A stretch of DNA of 64,000 nt from Micromussa lordhowensis (GCA_964020085.1 OZ026607.1:16033422-16097421); one strand, 5' to 3'. Positions 33,901-45,790 are shown, counted from the first letter of the stretch. The notes: generated by a model from the sequence alone, not told the origin. A program made the numbers and translations.

Positions 33901-36900
33901 TGTGGATTTATCCCTAGTGTGCCCATTTAAATGAAAGCTACAAAATGTACTGAGCAATATTAATTTCCTTGAACTTATCTTAGTCTGTAGAGGAAACTTT
34001 GGCATGCAACCATTGTTTTCATGCAAAATGATCAGTGAAAAACTTTTACAATCTGATCTGAAATAAAACAAAATGCCACAAAAAACTTACATGTAAATTT
34101 GACACATGTTTATCTGCATCATTTTCTGCAGTACAGGCCTCTAAAATCCCCTTAACAGCTGGAGAAGTGTGGCTGGTACTGATGTCATGACGGAAAAACA
34201 GGTTGGATTCACCATAATCCTCTTTCTTGATCCAGCCAGCTGCTGAAACTACAGCAAGGGCATGGTCTGGGTAGTGGGTACCAAGCTGCCTGGATGTACA
34301 TGTAAAGCATGTGATAAAAGATTTAATTAAAAGCGTTTAGCAATTGCCATCTATTTACATATACTAGGCAACCATGTTGGTGTCCATGAAAAGATGGATC
34401 CTTCTGGTTGCCTGATGCAAAGACGACTTAATTAGTCCTCATCAGCTTGAGCTCCAAATTAAGAAGCATCTTTTTGCGCGGCAAGGGTCCTCAACACTGC
34501 AGACAAAGTTTTAGTGATTTATGGACAGCAGTCTGTTTTGACATGAACAGAGAGAAAAAGAAGTTAAAAGCCTTTATACCAAGCTCCGTGACCACCCATA
34601 GAATGCCCAGCAAACACAACTTGATCCTCATCAGCTTGGGGTCCAATCCAAGGAGCATCTTTTGTGAGCTTGGCAAAGCTCCTTAGGGCAGTCATTGCTG
34701 TCAGTTCTCCAGGTCCTTCCCAGTTGTGAGCTCCATGTCTGGTAGGTGCGACGACCCAGAGACCCTTAATGCCAAACACCCACTTGCCATTCTCCATACG
34801 CTTGTAACTGTCTGCCTGGTTCTGAGGAGGTACAGCTAAAACACAACATGCAATGAGAGTTATTATAAAATAAATGCTTCACTCTAAGTTTATCAACTTG
34901 GAATTTGGGGCCTCTAAATTACAACACACAATAGCAAAACAGTGTGGGATTCAAAACAGCCTTTATTACCCAAGGATTGCTCAACATATTTTTTGACTGA
35001 ACATAAAAGTACAACATATAAAAAACTGGAGACAAAGACTACCTAAAAAGTAAGACCTAAAAAGAGTACAAACACTAAGAAAAAACAATACAAAACAAGG
35101 GGACAGTTAGTTAGTCGTGTGCACACGCTGCCTGATGTTACTAAATATCTCATGCAAGTGAATATATGAAAGATCATATATTTGAACTGCAGAGAAAGAT
35201 ATGAAGACATGATCGATCATTGCAATTATACACAACTTAAGCAATCGTGAGATTAATGCCCGAAAAAAATTCAGGTTTGAACGGGATTTGAACCCATGAC
35301 TTCTGTGATACCGGTGCAGTGCTCTACCAACTGAGCTATCAAGCCAACTGAGAGCTGGTCACGTTGTGAGTTCGTAATATACCCGTCAGCAGATGATGAA
35401 GAATGCAAGTGAATACATGAAAGATCATATATTTGAACTGCGGAGAAAGATATCATCCACTGACAGGTATGTTACAAATGTTGTCGGTCCATTCATCACT
35501 CAAACATTCACATTTAATTTAGCCTGCACCAACAAAAAATAGCAACACAATCAGAAAGGAGAGAAAAGAAGATAGAGGATGGAACAAATTTTCATGCTTC
35601 ATCTCTCTTATGGTTAGAATTTTATAAAAGCTTAAAATGTTCTTTGGCTTTATTTTAAACCAAATTAGTCAAATTAATACCTTGGTTAATTCCAAGCCCT
35701 CAGGCTAGTAAACACAATACTTTACTAGTCTGTTTGCTTTTCTATTTTTGGTTACTTTAGCTACCAGCCTACCCTGTGAGCAGTGGGTTTCTCCAACTCG
35801 TCCGTGCAGGAGACACCAACTCCTTGCAGGGTATTACCATGCTAGCAGAAATGTCAAACCCTGTGATAATACACATATCAGACATATTTAAAACACGCGA
35901 ACTTCGACCTACTTGTTCCATGCAGTGTCAGCAAAACAGGACAGATTCCAGAAGGACAAGACGTCAGTGGAACGATTGCTGCCCCATGCTGGACTGAAGC
36001 ATCATGATCAAGAAACGTGAACAAAAATGATTCAGTTCTTTTACGACACCTGAGATTTAACACAAACTTTTGATCTGGGCCTTTATTGGTGCTAATTTTT
36101 AACACCAACTCTACATCAGAACAAACACTAGCATCAGTAAGCTGCGCCTTTCCATTTTTGTATTCCAGTAAAATTTTTATTGGTCTTACTTGCCCAGGAG
36201 CTATGGCAAAAGCTTTGTCTTGAGCAGTCAGCTTTACAGAGAGCTGAATACCTGAAGAAGTCTCTTTCATGGTGGAAACTTTTGTTACTTTAAGCCAGTG
36301 AGACCCATGCAAGTTGCTGATGGGAAAAGATATGAACATCGAGAACAGTTTACTGTCCACCAGATCAGGTAAATATGATGGAGATAAGACTTCAAAAGTG
36401 TGTTTTGTTTCAAGAAGTTTTATGTTGCAAGTAAATGCAAATGATCCCTTGGACCTCAGGCGAAGTTGCAGAGTATGAATTCCTTGGGAGAGATGAACGG
36501 ATGACCTGGAATTGAACAATAGCTGAGTTTTTACATGTAATGACGATCACTTGATCATAAATAAATAAATAAATAAATAATTACACTATTTAAAGCGTGG
36601 AAGCCATGTGCATGTCCTCGACCCTGGTTGAATTGGAACTTGAAGATGTTGGTTTTAATGGAGGGAGGAAAACCGGAGGGCCCCCAAGAAAAACTGTCGG
36701 AGCAAGGAGAGAACTAATAACAAACTCAACCCACATAAAAATATGGCACTGGGCTGGAATCGGGCTTGGGCCACATCAGTGGGAGGCAAGCACTCAAGAC
36801 ACTGCACCATCCCTGCTACTCCCAAATGGTAAAATTTGAGATTTTGCAAGGCAGTGGCGTAATATTTTTTAGCAACCACCCGAAAGCTGAAATCGTCTGA

Positions 36901-37744
36901 TAATAAATTATAAGGATTGTTACCTTGAATTCATAGCTTTGCATAAAGATGATAATGAATTATTTTCTTACCAAAACTGCTCTCTTCTGTATACATCTCC
37001 TGTCAGGACCACATCATCAACATACACAGTATGTACTCCAAGACATTGAACAAGTACCGTAGCATCAATTTCATTGACAAAAAAATCTCCTAGCACCCAT
37101 CCCTGCCATTCTGTTATACCCATTGATTGTAATGACATTACCAGCTCATTCCAGTTTACTGACGGTGCAATAGCTACTGGTTCGGCAGCTGTGTGCTGAT
37201 TGATTTCTGACCATCTAATCTCTCCTTGAGCTACCAGCTCTGAGTAAAGGACAAACTTCTTATCCCATCTGTGCCTTGAGATATTTCTCACCCCACCCCA
37301 CTCCTCTAAAGGATCCCCATCTACTTCTGCCTTCCCGATTACAAATGGCCCAATAAAATGCCACTTCTGTACAAACTTGGAGAGTTTTCCTCCATGTTTT
37401 GTAGCTTCTTTGAAGCAAATCTTTGCAGCTTTTGTCTTGTCTTGCAACGACTTAAAAAATTCCCCTAAAACACTCCAAAGAAAGGCGTCATTTGAAGTCT
37501 GTAAAGCCTTGATAAGACACGAAATAAGCTGATCCGTTGATTTCTTGGCTCTTAATTTCATAATATGATCTCTCTTCGTGCTCTTGCAAGAGACTTTTGA
37601 CCAATGCTGGCTTTCTTTGTCTAAGAAAGTCGACGTGGAAGAAGCTGATGAACTCTTCTTAGACTTAGAGCACGACACATCATTAATCAAAAACATGATG
37701 CCTACAAGATAAATAAATAAGGTTAAGTCTCTATTTAAGCACAT
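27937..37744 (-). CDS. Secreted prolyl-oligopeptidase-like alpha/beta serine hydrolase, complete (1032 aa)
   Basis: Ten exons in one continuous frame: 37744-36972, 36505-35913, 34835-34580, 34289-34091, 33295-33052, 32073-31930, 31422-31219, 30714-30562, 29564-29325 and 28229-27937 (3099 nt). The chosen start (MCLNRD) gives a good signal peptide (LTLFIYLVGIMFLI, cut near VSC-SK); an in-frame ATG 16 codons upstream is also possible. Residues of about 30-440 are an N-terminal region with a beta-rich part. The alpha/beta hydrolase core then shows LLTLHG (about 449-455), nucleophile elbow GHSMGGHGAW (Ser534), the acid in RIGAADRTVHP (Asp619) and the base in KEHWWWD (His651). A C-terminal region of about 350 residues follows, with GPQFRARGPGGYLCAGFW near the end. 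The core resembles family S9 prolyl oligopeptidases and related esterases; the substrate is unknown. Secretion or ER location is predicted from the signal peptide. Confidence 0.85.
29655..29950 (-). mobile_element. tRNA-derived SINE, copy 2
   Basis: Read on the minus strand, the head has a perfect 7-bp acceptor stem (GGCTTGA/TCAAGCC), a D arm (GCTC/GAGC, A box TAGCTCAGTTGG) and a B box. The anticodon stem is broken. The GATCATCGCAGTTATACACACAACTTAAG module appears on both sides (about 29657 and 29909), showing tandem or composite structure. Lies in a hydrolase intron. Confidence 0.7.
32390..32717. mobile_element. Foldback MITE in a hydrolase intron
   Basis: The ends AAGCCGGTTTCATTAGTGAC and (inverted) CCAGTGAAAACCAGCCTT are diverged terminal repeats. 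The interior has repeated GAGTCATA / AGTCAGAA blocks. Confidence 0.5.
33395..33960. repeat. Degenerate minisatellite in a hydrolase intron
   Basis: Four imperfect copies of a unit of about 110-125 bp, with CATTCAAATGAAAGCTATTGAG, TGTGGTACTGTTTATTA and AAGTCTGTGGAT, occur in the intron 33296-34090. A G/C-rich interruption is at about 33505-33650. Confidence 0.65.
35160..35455 (-). mobile_element. tRNA-derived SINE, copy 3, with flanking repeats
   Basis: The minus-strand tRNA-like head shows TAGCTCAGTTGGTAGAGC and GGGTTCAAATCCCG boxes, a 6/7 acceptor stem and an anticodon loop whose middle would read GGT (Thr). A module of about 50 bp, GAATGCAAGTGAATA.ATGAAAGATCATATATTTGAACTGC, flanks it on both sides (about 35153 and 35401). 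Lies in a hydrolase intron. Confidence 0.7.
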
Positions 37745-38215
37745 TTTAGTTCGTGGAGATGTTAAAATGCTAATGAGCGCCAGAGAGGCCATGAATGGCG
37801 AAGGTTTCAACCAGGCGCTCTCCTGCCCCCATCCCTTCCCCGGCCTGTCAAACCGAAACTGGTGATGTTTTCTTTTGGGGGAGGGGAGGGTGCACTTTCC
37901 ACTTCATCGAGTCACAAATAAAGCGACGATGTTTATTCATGGTCACCTATAACAACTTAGAAAGAGTGCATGAAAATAATGCGAAATCTCTACATTTTTA
38001 ATCATGAAGAAGTCTTTTTTGTCTCTGAATTTCTCTGAAGTTGATCTCACTATTATCACAGGTCACATGATTTGGATTGACCAATTACAAGCCCGTGTCT
38101 GATCCCTCGTGACTTAGCTCAGCTGGTAACTTTTTTCGCGTAATTACGGTATTAGCCTTCGCGAAATTCGCGGAACTAAATTATTGTCGACGAGTTTAAT
38201 TTTTCGTCGTTCATT
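37745..38215. promoter_or_regulatory. Bidirectional promoter interval between the hydrolase and DAP1 genes
   Basis: Only 471 bp separate the start codons of two genes transcribed away from each other. The interval must hold both 5' UTRs and the core promoters unless unseen leader exons lie further out. No clear TATA box was found. Confidence 0.55.
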
Positions 38216-39306
38216 ATGTCTTCACCTCCAAAGGATAAAGATAAAGAATTAAAAGCTGGGCATCCACCGGCAGGTTTGTGAGAGAAAAAACAAATTTCCC
38301 GAAATTTTAGATGTCGTGCGTGGGCACGAAGGTGGACCACATTTTGGATTCACACACAAAATTAAAGTGGTTCTTTAACTGTATTGTTTTTTCGCAGTGA
38401 AAGCAGGGGGAATGAGGATAACTTCAAAGCACCATCAGTCGCAGCATCCAGTACCCACACCAGAAGAGAAAGCCGAAGAAGAAGAATTTGCGGAGCCAAA
38501 GGAAAAGTAAGAAACTCGCTAGCCCTCTCGTGTAACTTTGCTAACTGCGTTTACGCATACGTGTACAAATATTTCATAAATTGTACATTGTACGTGAAAC
38601 AAAACAAAAACTGTACAGTTTGCTCGTGTTAGTTTTCGTTTTAACGCGTGAGAAAACGGAGCTAAAATGGCGCACCTAATCGCGAATTTACACGCGCGTA
38701 CCCGAAGGATACGTTTCCACGTGTCGTTGTTACATGTAGGTTGCGTGACAATTTTACGTTGCGTGACCGCTTATCTGTGCAGTTCCTGAGGGCAATCCAT
38801 AAGAGAATGCTTTCATGTACATTTGTCGAATAGATGGAATCTCACATTCAGGCAGAAAACTCATCTAATATGAATCTGGTAAAGGACGAGTTTCCTGTCT
38901 CAAAATTTATGCATTTACTTTTCTGTCAAATCCACTTGAAGAAGGAAAACTCTCTTAAACTCATAGTGGTCACAATAATCATGGTGAGATTCAGTCACCA
39001 TTTTAAGACGGTTTACCGGCCTTAAATTCATTTTAGATGGTATCCTGTCAAATAGAATTCCATCTGCAACTAGTTTCCCATCTTTAAATGTGAATTTGGC
39101 AATTTACTTGGTTATCGCTATCTGTTATTCGTAGGGCCTCAGATCAGAAAGTTATTGTCTCTGGAGTGCTAACAAAGGGAAATGCAGACTTTAAACCCGA
39201 GGCTGTGAAAGTGGCACATGAGAAGCCTATGCCGCAACATGACAAAAGACCACCAGGTGGTGGAGGAAAGGGATCAATTGTTATTCAACAACCAAGGAAG
39301 CAGTAG
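38216..39306 (+). CDS. DAP: Death-associated protein 1 homologue, complete (112 aa)
   Basis: Three exons, 38216-38273, 38398-38506 and 39135-39306, join in phase to 112 aa (the human protein has about 102). The N-terminus MSSPP...LKAGHPPAVKAGGMR is the strongly conserved DAP1 start. The middle is acidic (PEEKAEEEEFAEP), and the end has VIVSGV.TKGNADF, AVKVAHEKP and the terminal IQQPRK that marks the family. DAP1 is a small disordered cytosolic protein, in mammals an mTOR substrate that restrains autophagy; that role is carried over by homology. The start is fixed by the conserved MSSPP. A poly(A) signal AATAAA lies at 39333-39338. Confidence 0.95.
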
Positions 39307-39332
39307 AAATTTTAATATTAAATCTAACATTA

Positions 39333-39338
39333 AATAAA
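39333..39338 (+). promoter_or_regulatory. Poly(A) signal of the DAP gene
   Basis: AATAAA 27 bases after the DAP stop codon; the nearest canonical signal. Confidence 0.6.
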
Positions 39339-39899
39339 ATTACACAGCATTTCTCTGGATTGACATAACCCAAGCAAACCCACCCCCTCCCCCACAATCC
39401 CTCTGTAGTTTGTTGTTTTCAGTTTCATGAGTGTTTGTCTATCTATGCGCTCAACTGGTTAAACAGTGCAGGCGATAGCCATCCAGCTGTCATGCCCCAT
39501 TCTAAGCCAAGAGTTGTTATTTGTTGCTATCAACAACATTTCTTCTGTATGAAAATAGCTTATTAAATTAAATATTTCTGAACGGCTAAATACCTCTGAG
39601 ATGCAACTGCAGGGAATCTTGGCAATTCATTGAAATAAATATTCAGTCCAAGATGATGAGTACAACTACCATGATTCCCTGCAGGTGAATCTCATAGAGG
39701 AAATTGGCCTTTTTGGGGGAGGTACAATTTTCCAAGACATTGATAAAAAAAGTAGGCTTGTGTTAGAAACTAGATTGAAGACATAGATTCACTGGCTTGA
39801 ATGGTACTGCTCAGTTAGCTCATGTTAGACTCGTCACCAAATGAATGTTGTCTGATAGACAAACTGGATGATGTGTACTATGGGCATTTGTGGTCAAGT

Positions 39900-40115
39900 C
39901 TCGATCTACACCCTCATTTGATACCCTTGATTGACCCTCAGTTGATCCTGATCAACACATCTTGGTCACCAGTTGTTTGAGTCAACTAATTTTTGACCAA
40001 GGTGTGAGTTGGTTGACTGTTGGTTGGCTGACTATTGACCGGCTGTTGATCCAGTGTTGATGAAGTGTCAATTGAGATGTTGACTGGGTGTGGAGTGTCG
40101 ACCAAGTATCAATCA
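39900..40115. repeat. Degenerate TTGA-rich low-complexity tract
   Basis: About 200 bp of loosely repeated GTTGAC, TTGATC and GTGTTGA words between DAP and the 134-aa gene; probably a decayed short tandem repeat. Confidence 0.45.
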
Positions 40116-40480
40116 GGATGTCAATCAACAGTATTGATTAAAACTTAATTGCAGATGCCTTTGCCACACATGATCCAATAAACTTAAACATTTCCTTCAG
40201 TTGTTGTTATATCACTTCCCTCTAAATGGATATTGACTTGTTGTAATGATGTTGTGAACACAAGTAAACAAAAATTAAACCACCTATTCCTTAGTGAATT
40301 CTCTGTTGACAAAAAAAAAAACACTTGGTGTTCAAGTGGCCATGATGAGTAAAACAAAATTAGTACAGGAGGAAAAGAATAGGAGTCTTCCACAAAAAAA
40401 TACAAAGATGGTTTGAATGGCTGACGATAGTGGGTGAAAAAAAGTTTCAAACTGTCACAAGATGCAAATTAAACTGTATG

Positions 40481-40486
40481 TTTATT
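40481..40486 (-). promoter_or_regulatory. Poly(A) signal for the 134-aa gene
   Basis: TTTATT on the plus strand, that is AATAAA on the minus strand, about 300 bp after the stop codon of the four-exon gene. Confidence 0.4.
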
Positions 40487-40786
40487 TTGCACTCTCAAAT
40501 AATAAATTATATTAATATAAAACTGATCCATTTTCTTTACAATTTCTAGCTGACTTTACATAGCGACATTACAATGTTTCATCCATTACTTGGAAAATTG
40601 CATGCACTGTAAAATCAAAAACTCCAGACCCTGCTAATAACCATGTCACAAGATGCCAGTTGAAATATAATAATTCCTAAAGGAAACAAGGTCGTACAAG
40701 CAAACGCTGTTTAAAAAGTGATGCTAGTTTAAAACAAACAATATTCACTCTTATTAGTACTGGTTATCTCTTGTCCTCCTTGTTTC

Positions 40787-42248
40787 TTACCACTGCATCA
40801 TGTAGTCGGTTGACTAAAATTGCAAAGCAAATCACAAAATAGTTAGCTACTGTTGGTATATGTACAAAGTTTTACCCAACAGAAAGTGCAATATCTGAAA
40901 AGAGGTTATCTGCAATAGGTGGGGTGGGAAAATACAACCAGTGTTACAAGAAGTTGGGAAGTGCATAGAGCTGGATAATGGATGGTGATTTTTGCAACCC
41001 TTTTGAAAATAAACATACATTTGAATTGTACCATGTACTTCATTATGGGGTCAAATTTGGGTATAGAGCTTCCTAAGTGATATAGTTTGATGTCTGTTAC
41101 TTTGTTTTATACGGCCCAACAATTATGATTAGTTTCCTTTACTGACTGGTCATTTTATTACTCACTTGTACTCCTGGGTGATGAGTGTTGTGCCTCACCT
41201 AATCCTAGGTCCACATTTCTAACCATTAAGCCACTGCGTGTTTCACCCACTTCTTACCCTCTATCCCTCAACTCAATCTTGTTATCTACCCTCTCGGTCA
41301 GTCTATATGCACCACTGATACCTTGGCATTATCTAAGTCAGTACTTACTGTTAATCTATTTCGTGTCCTTGCTTTAGTTTCCTTTGTTAGTGCGTCTAAG
41401 TACGGGTCAGTGATCACGATTTCTTTGCTCCTGGAGCCAGAACTGTGCAATGAATGACTGGGAGGGCAAGAACTATGTGTACTTCTCAAGCCAAGACTGG
41501 AGTTCTGCTTACTTTGACGGCTGCCGTCTTTCTGCAACTGAATGTGTACACAACCATGAGATTTAAGAGAACACATGTACCTGTCAGGAACTAGTGTTTT
41601 CATTTTCCTGTTTAGCAAATAGATTCCATGTTACCATGCATCTGTGCAGTAGCTGATCACAGAAGATGCCAGTTCCTGTTAGCTGCTAGTTTTTGAGGTC
41701 TGAAATTGGGTATTGATTTTTCTCTCAGGTCTGAAATAAGGTATGAAAAATCAGATTTGGGTCTAAAATTGGTCTGGGTCTAAAATGGGTTTGGGCCATA
41801 TGTCCACACCAAAAAAATTGGGGAGAACTAGATAATAACACGCCTTATTAGGGTTAAGATCAAAACGGTCACAGAAACTTAAGTGGTCAGACAAGTGATT
41901 TATATTGGCATGCCAAAGTTAGTAAAGGCAATTGCAATGATTTACAATATCAATATAAGCAATGCACTAGTGAGCTAGAAGTCCAAACTTTGCATCGTTT
42001 CGGGTACGACAAATATAATATTCACTTCACAACTGAAAGGCCTTTCCTCATCTTGAGCTTTTTTTGAACAACAAGTAAGATATTGTGCAATTTGAATCAA
42101 CCATGTACCGATGCTTGCTTGCAAAACGACAAAAAAGACTTTCCTTTGGCACGTAGGCTGTGACACTTACCAACCAAGAAAAGTCGTTCACGTTTCTCTT
42201 GTCAACAACATGTTGCCTCCTTAAAGCTTCTTGATGTAGCTGAGACAT
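40787..42248 (-). CDS. Unrecognised small protein, complete (134 aa)
   Basis: Four exons on the minus strand: 42248-42171, 41675-41635 (41 bp), 41607-41349 and 40813-40787. Phases agree and the last exon ends with ...MMQW and TAA. The product begins MSQLHQEALRRQHVVDKRNV, then has WLELASSVISYCTDAW across the exon 1-2 border, a Ser-rich His/Gly/Pro region (STHSSCPPSHSLHSSGSRS) and a basic end (DALTKETKARTRNR). No signal peptide or membrane segment. I do not recognise the family. The phase-matched 41-bp exon, standard splice sites and poly(A) signal at 40481-40486 favour a real gene. Its first three exons exist again, decayed, at 50840-51787. Confidence 0.55.
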
Positions 42249-42894
42249 GTTACAAATGGACTAAAATGTGAATTTTGTAGGAAACAACGCAACAAAACAA
42301 CAATGACTGCTCCACAATTGCGTAAACCCTCGCTATGAGGTCACTTGATCTCTGAGTGACGTCACAAGAGATGTTGGTATGCAAGGAATGTGTGCAATGC
42401 TCGGGCGCGAAAACAAACAAAATCTTCATTTTCTCGTTGCTTCGCAGCGAGCGTAGCGAGCGAGCAGCAACAATATCAGGATGTAAGAAGAATATATAGA
42501 AGGGGATACGAATTCTCGAATTCATCACTTTTTACCAAAATGCACTGCGTTTAACCAGAGTGCACTGCGCCACTTTTTACCAGAGTACATTGCGGCACGA
42601 ACAACACGAAGATGTCACACCATCTAACCGTCGTCTTATTTCGCGTAGATTCCAGTGAGAATGGTTATTGGTTTGTTTTTGCTCTGATTTACCAGTGAAA
42701 CGATGTGAAGGAGATCGTGCTTGACTTTCACAACTCTTGTTTTTGTTCTAATGCAGTATGTGAAAGTTTGTAAATCTGGATGATAATTGTGACATCTTAA
42801 TTGCTGCCGCAGCGAGTGAGCCTGAAGCGAACGAGCGAGGCAGCTCTCTAATCGGCATAAGGTTACATTACAGGGGCTTGAAATCACTTTTTTT

Positions 42895-43003
42895 ACTACA
42901 CGCAAGGAATTGTGGTTATGCGCGAATGGAAGATTTAGGATGCGCAATGGTATGGCGCAAGGAATTGTGGTTACGCGCCAATGCATGATTTAGGATGCGC
43001 AGT
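42895..43003. repeat. Tandem duplication of about 56 bp
   Basis: CGCAAGGAATTGTGGTTA.GCGC.AATG.A..ATTTAGGATGCGCA occurs twice, at about 42901 and 42957. Confidence 0.7.
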
Positions 43004-43058
43004 GGACCATGTGCTTTCTTGTCACTGTTTTAGGGAAGGAAGAACAAGGTGAGTGGAG

Positions 43059-43182
43059 CGATTGCAGAATACCCGGCCCAGCCATTTACATGTGTCGGTG
43101 TGCTTTGAAGAACGAGGTATATAACAATAGTTGCTATTCTTATTCAATGCAATTAAGTGGGCCGGGTATTCTGCAATCTAGC
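43059..43182. repeat. Foldback with AGAATACCCGGCCCA arms
   Basis: GATTGCAGAATACCCGGCCCA (about 43060) and its exact complement TGGGCCGGGTATTCTGCAATC (about 43157) enclose about 76 bp. Confidence 0.7.
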
Positions 43183-43583
43183 CAAATTGGGGAAAATCGT
43201 TTATTTCAGGGTCAAATTGCTGATTGCAGAGAGTGTATTAAGTTCGAGCTAAGGTTTTTTAAACTTGCATCTCCTGGCACTACGCGCTTAACCGAGGTGA
43301 GTTCTTCGGTGCCTTCTTCGGCGTGTAAATTGCTGTTTTCTTTCGCGTGTTGATGTTTGATACACTTCTGTTATAAAAATACCGCTTCTTAATAAACAAG
43401 CATTTCTAATTCTAATTTATATTCGTGTATATTCACAGTTCTTATCAACAGGGATATGAACTTTGCAAACCTGTTTCGCCAAGCGGTTGTCGAAAAAACG
43501 CCATTGCAATCCCCTTAGATCTTCACAGGGAGCCCTCGCATCCGTTTAGAATATGAATAAAAAAGATCAACCTACCTTTATCG

Positions 43584-44553
43584 GGGTGTCAGTAAAACGC
43601 GGGGCCGGGGTCGGGGTCGGGGTCCATTTTTTTTTCTTTTTTGTTATTTCCTTTTTTTTCGTTTTGTTAACCGCAACGCAGATTTCTCGATTTTCATAAG
43701 CAGTGAATCCTTAATAACTATATCTTCGAACTGGCATATATAAAACAAGAGAATGAAATGCGGTGGAGGTCGTACCGCAAACAATCCGTGTGACAGTTCG
43801 TCAAACAGTCGAATATAGACGCTGCACAAATCTCATTTCCAGGCCAGCGCCGATTTCTTTATTACAGAAAGCGACATGACAAAGACCAAATTCAATGCGA
43901 GTACATAACGTGCAAATCACTGGTCAAGTCCGTGGTCACTGGATGTCATTACCGTAGATTACCGTAACCATTACCTTTTGTTTCATGTGGAGTTCTGTGG
44001 CCGTTCCATGGGATAACGAATTGACAGGTAGGTCAGTCTGTTAAGAGGCCAGGGAGATTACAGTTCATGATTATACGACAATGCAGTATTGTATATCTAA
44101 TAATATTCAACCCAGGGCAGAACAAAAAATACGTTGTTAAAAGCATCAGGAATGATCTTACAACTGTAGTCATTTATTTCTTAGAAACACAACTTTACAC
44201 TGACAGTGCTTCACATTAAAGATAAACTTTAAACTAGCTGGCGAGATATAACTTTCAGCACAAGAGCAGTTACCTCATTTCATCGCGATTGTTCACAGTC
44301 GTAAATACTATCGAATCTGTTTTAACAGATTCGATAGTATAGTTCGACGTCTGAAACCAAGTAGTGCCAAGTATTTTACTCCCACTCAGAAGCGATCCCT
44401 GTCGGGTTACACGAAAGGAAAGGATTCACTGCTGATGAAAATCGAGAAATGCGTTGCGGTTAAAAAACCGAAAAAAAGGAAATAACAAAAAGAAAAAATT
44501 GACCCCGACCCCGGCCCCGACCCCGGCCCCGGCCCCGCGTTTTACTGACACCC
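43584..44553. mobile_element. Inverted-repeat element of 970 bp with long terminal arms
   Basis: The ends GGGTGTCAGTAAAACGCGG and CCGCGTTTTACTGACACCC begin arms of about 125 bp that run through a GGGGTC/GGGGCC tract, a T-rich run, and a stretch with CGAGAAATGCGTTGCGG. The interior is non-coding, so it is a non-autonomous element. A 36-bp near-perfect hairpin sits at 44305-44340. Confidence 0.75.
44305..44340. repeat. 17-bp-arm hairpin
   Basis: ATACTATCGAATCTGTT, then TT, then the exact complement of the first arm. It lies inside the 43584-44553 element. Confidence 0.8.
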
Positions 44554-45604
44554 AAGTAATACGGCTTTCCAACAAAACCGAAGGTGTAACTCTCGCATTT
44601 TCTGGACATGGTCAAAACTGGATTGTTCTTTACTTTTTTTTCGTAAAAGTGAATTGCTAACTATCAAAATCGCGAGTTAAATCTACCATTTGAACTAAAT
44701 GAAATATGAAGAGTTCACTTTATTGAAAAAAAAATTATTTCTTACATATTTCTATTTCTAGATTAATTTATGTATTTAACTGTTTTTTAATTCACTTTTT
44801 AGTTGTTTTAATTCTGTTTTTCAAAAATTTCGTTTTTATTTTTTTGGGGGAGATTTTTTTTAGACTCCGCACTCCGCACTCCGCGTTTTCGGAACAGCCG
44901 TGTTTCTAGTTATACACAGTTTTCGGTTGTCATTTCCGTGAAATCCACCACGCAATTCTCGGAAAAAAGATTGTGTTCACTGACTCAGCAGCTGTACATT
45001 TCAGTGTTTAAGCTCCCTTTCTTAGTTATCACTGTATTGAAATAACATCTTCATCGAAAATTCTTTCTGCGTTGTACTATCAAAGCTTCAGCGTGTAAAA
45101 TTAACCCGCAAAAGCAAACGACGGCGCCATTGGAACCTTCCATTCTCTGAGGCCATTTGAAGGGTTTCTTCGAAACAACCACAACAATATTCAAGCTCCA
45201 CACCAAACAATCTGGCGGTAAGTATTGACGAGTGACATTTTTACGCAGCTTTTCTTTTCACATATTTCTTACCCAATTGCCACTTAGGAGCCGCAGCATA
45301 CAATCATGGGCTCCTGATACAATAAAATTCAAGCACGCGAAAGTACTACCGGTTTGAACTCGGAAATTTTCAAGAAGAGATAGGACCCTGGGAACGAGGT
45401 TGGACAATTTTTTGATAAGCGACACCGTAGTCGCGAAAGCATCACGATTTCATTGTTTTATACTGAACATTTGATTGGTTCGATTTGAAAATGTTGGATT
45501 CTATTGTTTCAGTTCTGCCATCTGATTGGTTTTCATTGTCTGGGTGGCCCCGGTTTCAGTCAGTACAGTATACTAGATAAGAGACTTGTTTGATAACAAT
45601 GTGC
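44554..45604. other. Gap between the inverted-repeat element and the HEPN gene
   Basis: AT-rich sequence with repeated CTCCGCA at about 44867-44885, and a CCTGGGAACGAGGTTGG repeat-end at about 45387. No gene is supported. Confidence 0.4.
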
Positions 45605-45610
45605 TTTATT
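45605..45610 (-). promoter_or_regulatory. Poly(A) signal of the HEPN gene
   Basis: TTTATT on the plus strand is AATAAA on the minus strand, about 180 bp past the HEPN stop codon. Confidence 0.45.
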
Positions 45611-45790
45611 TCTTAAACTGGACCTATAGAAAACTTCATTACTGGTACATGTTTCTTGCATTCAATTTGCTGTCCAATATATAAGCTTAAATGTTTATCT
45701 ACAATTCTAATCCATTGTACCAATGCCGAGTCAGTAGGTTGTTTATAACCTACTGTAGTGGTATTACCATGACTCAGGATTGGAAGAGTT

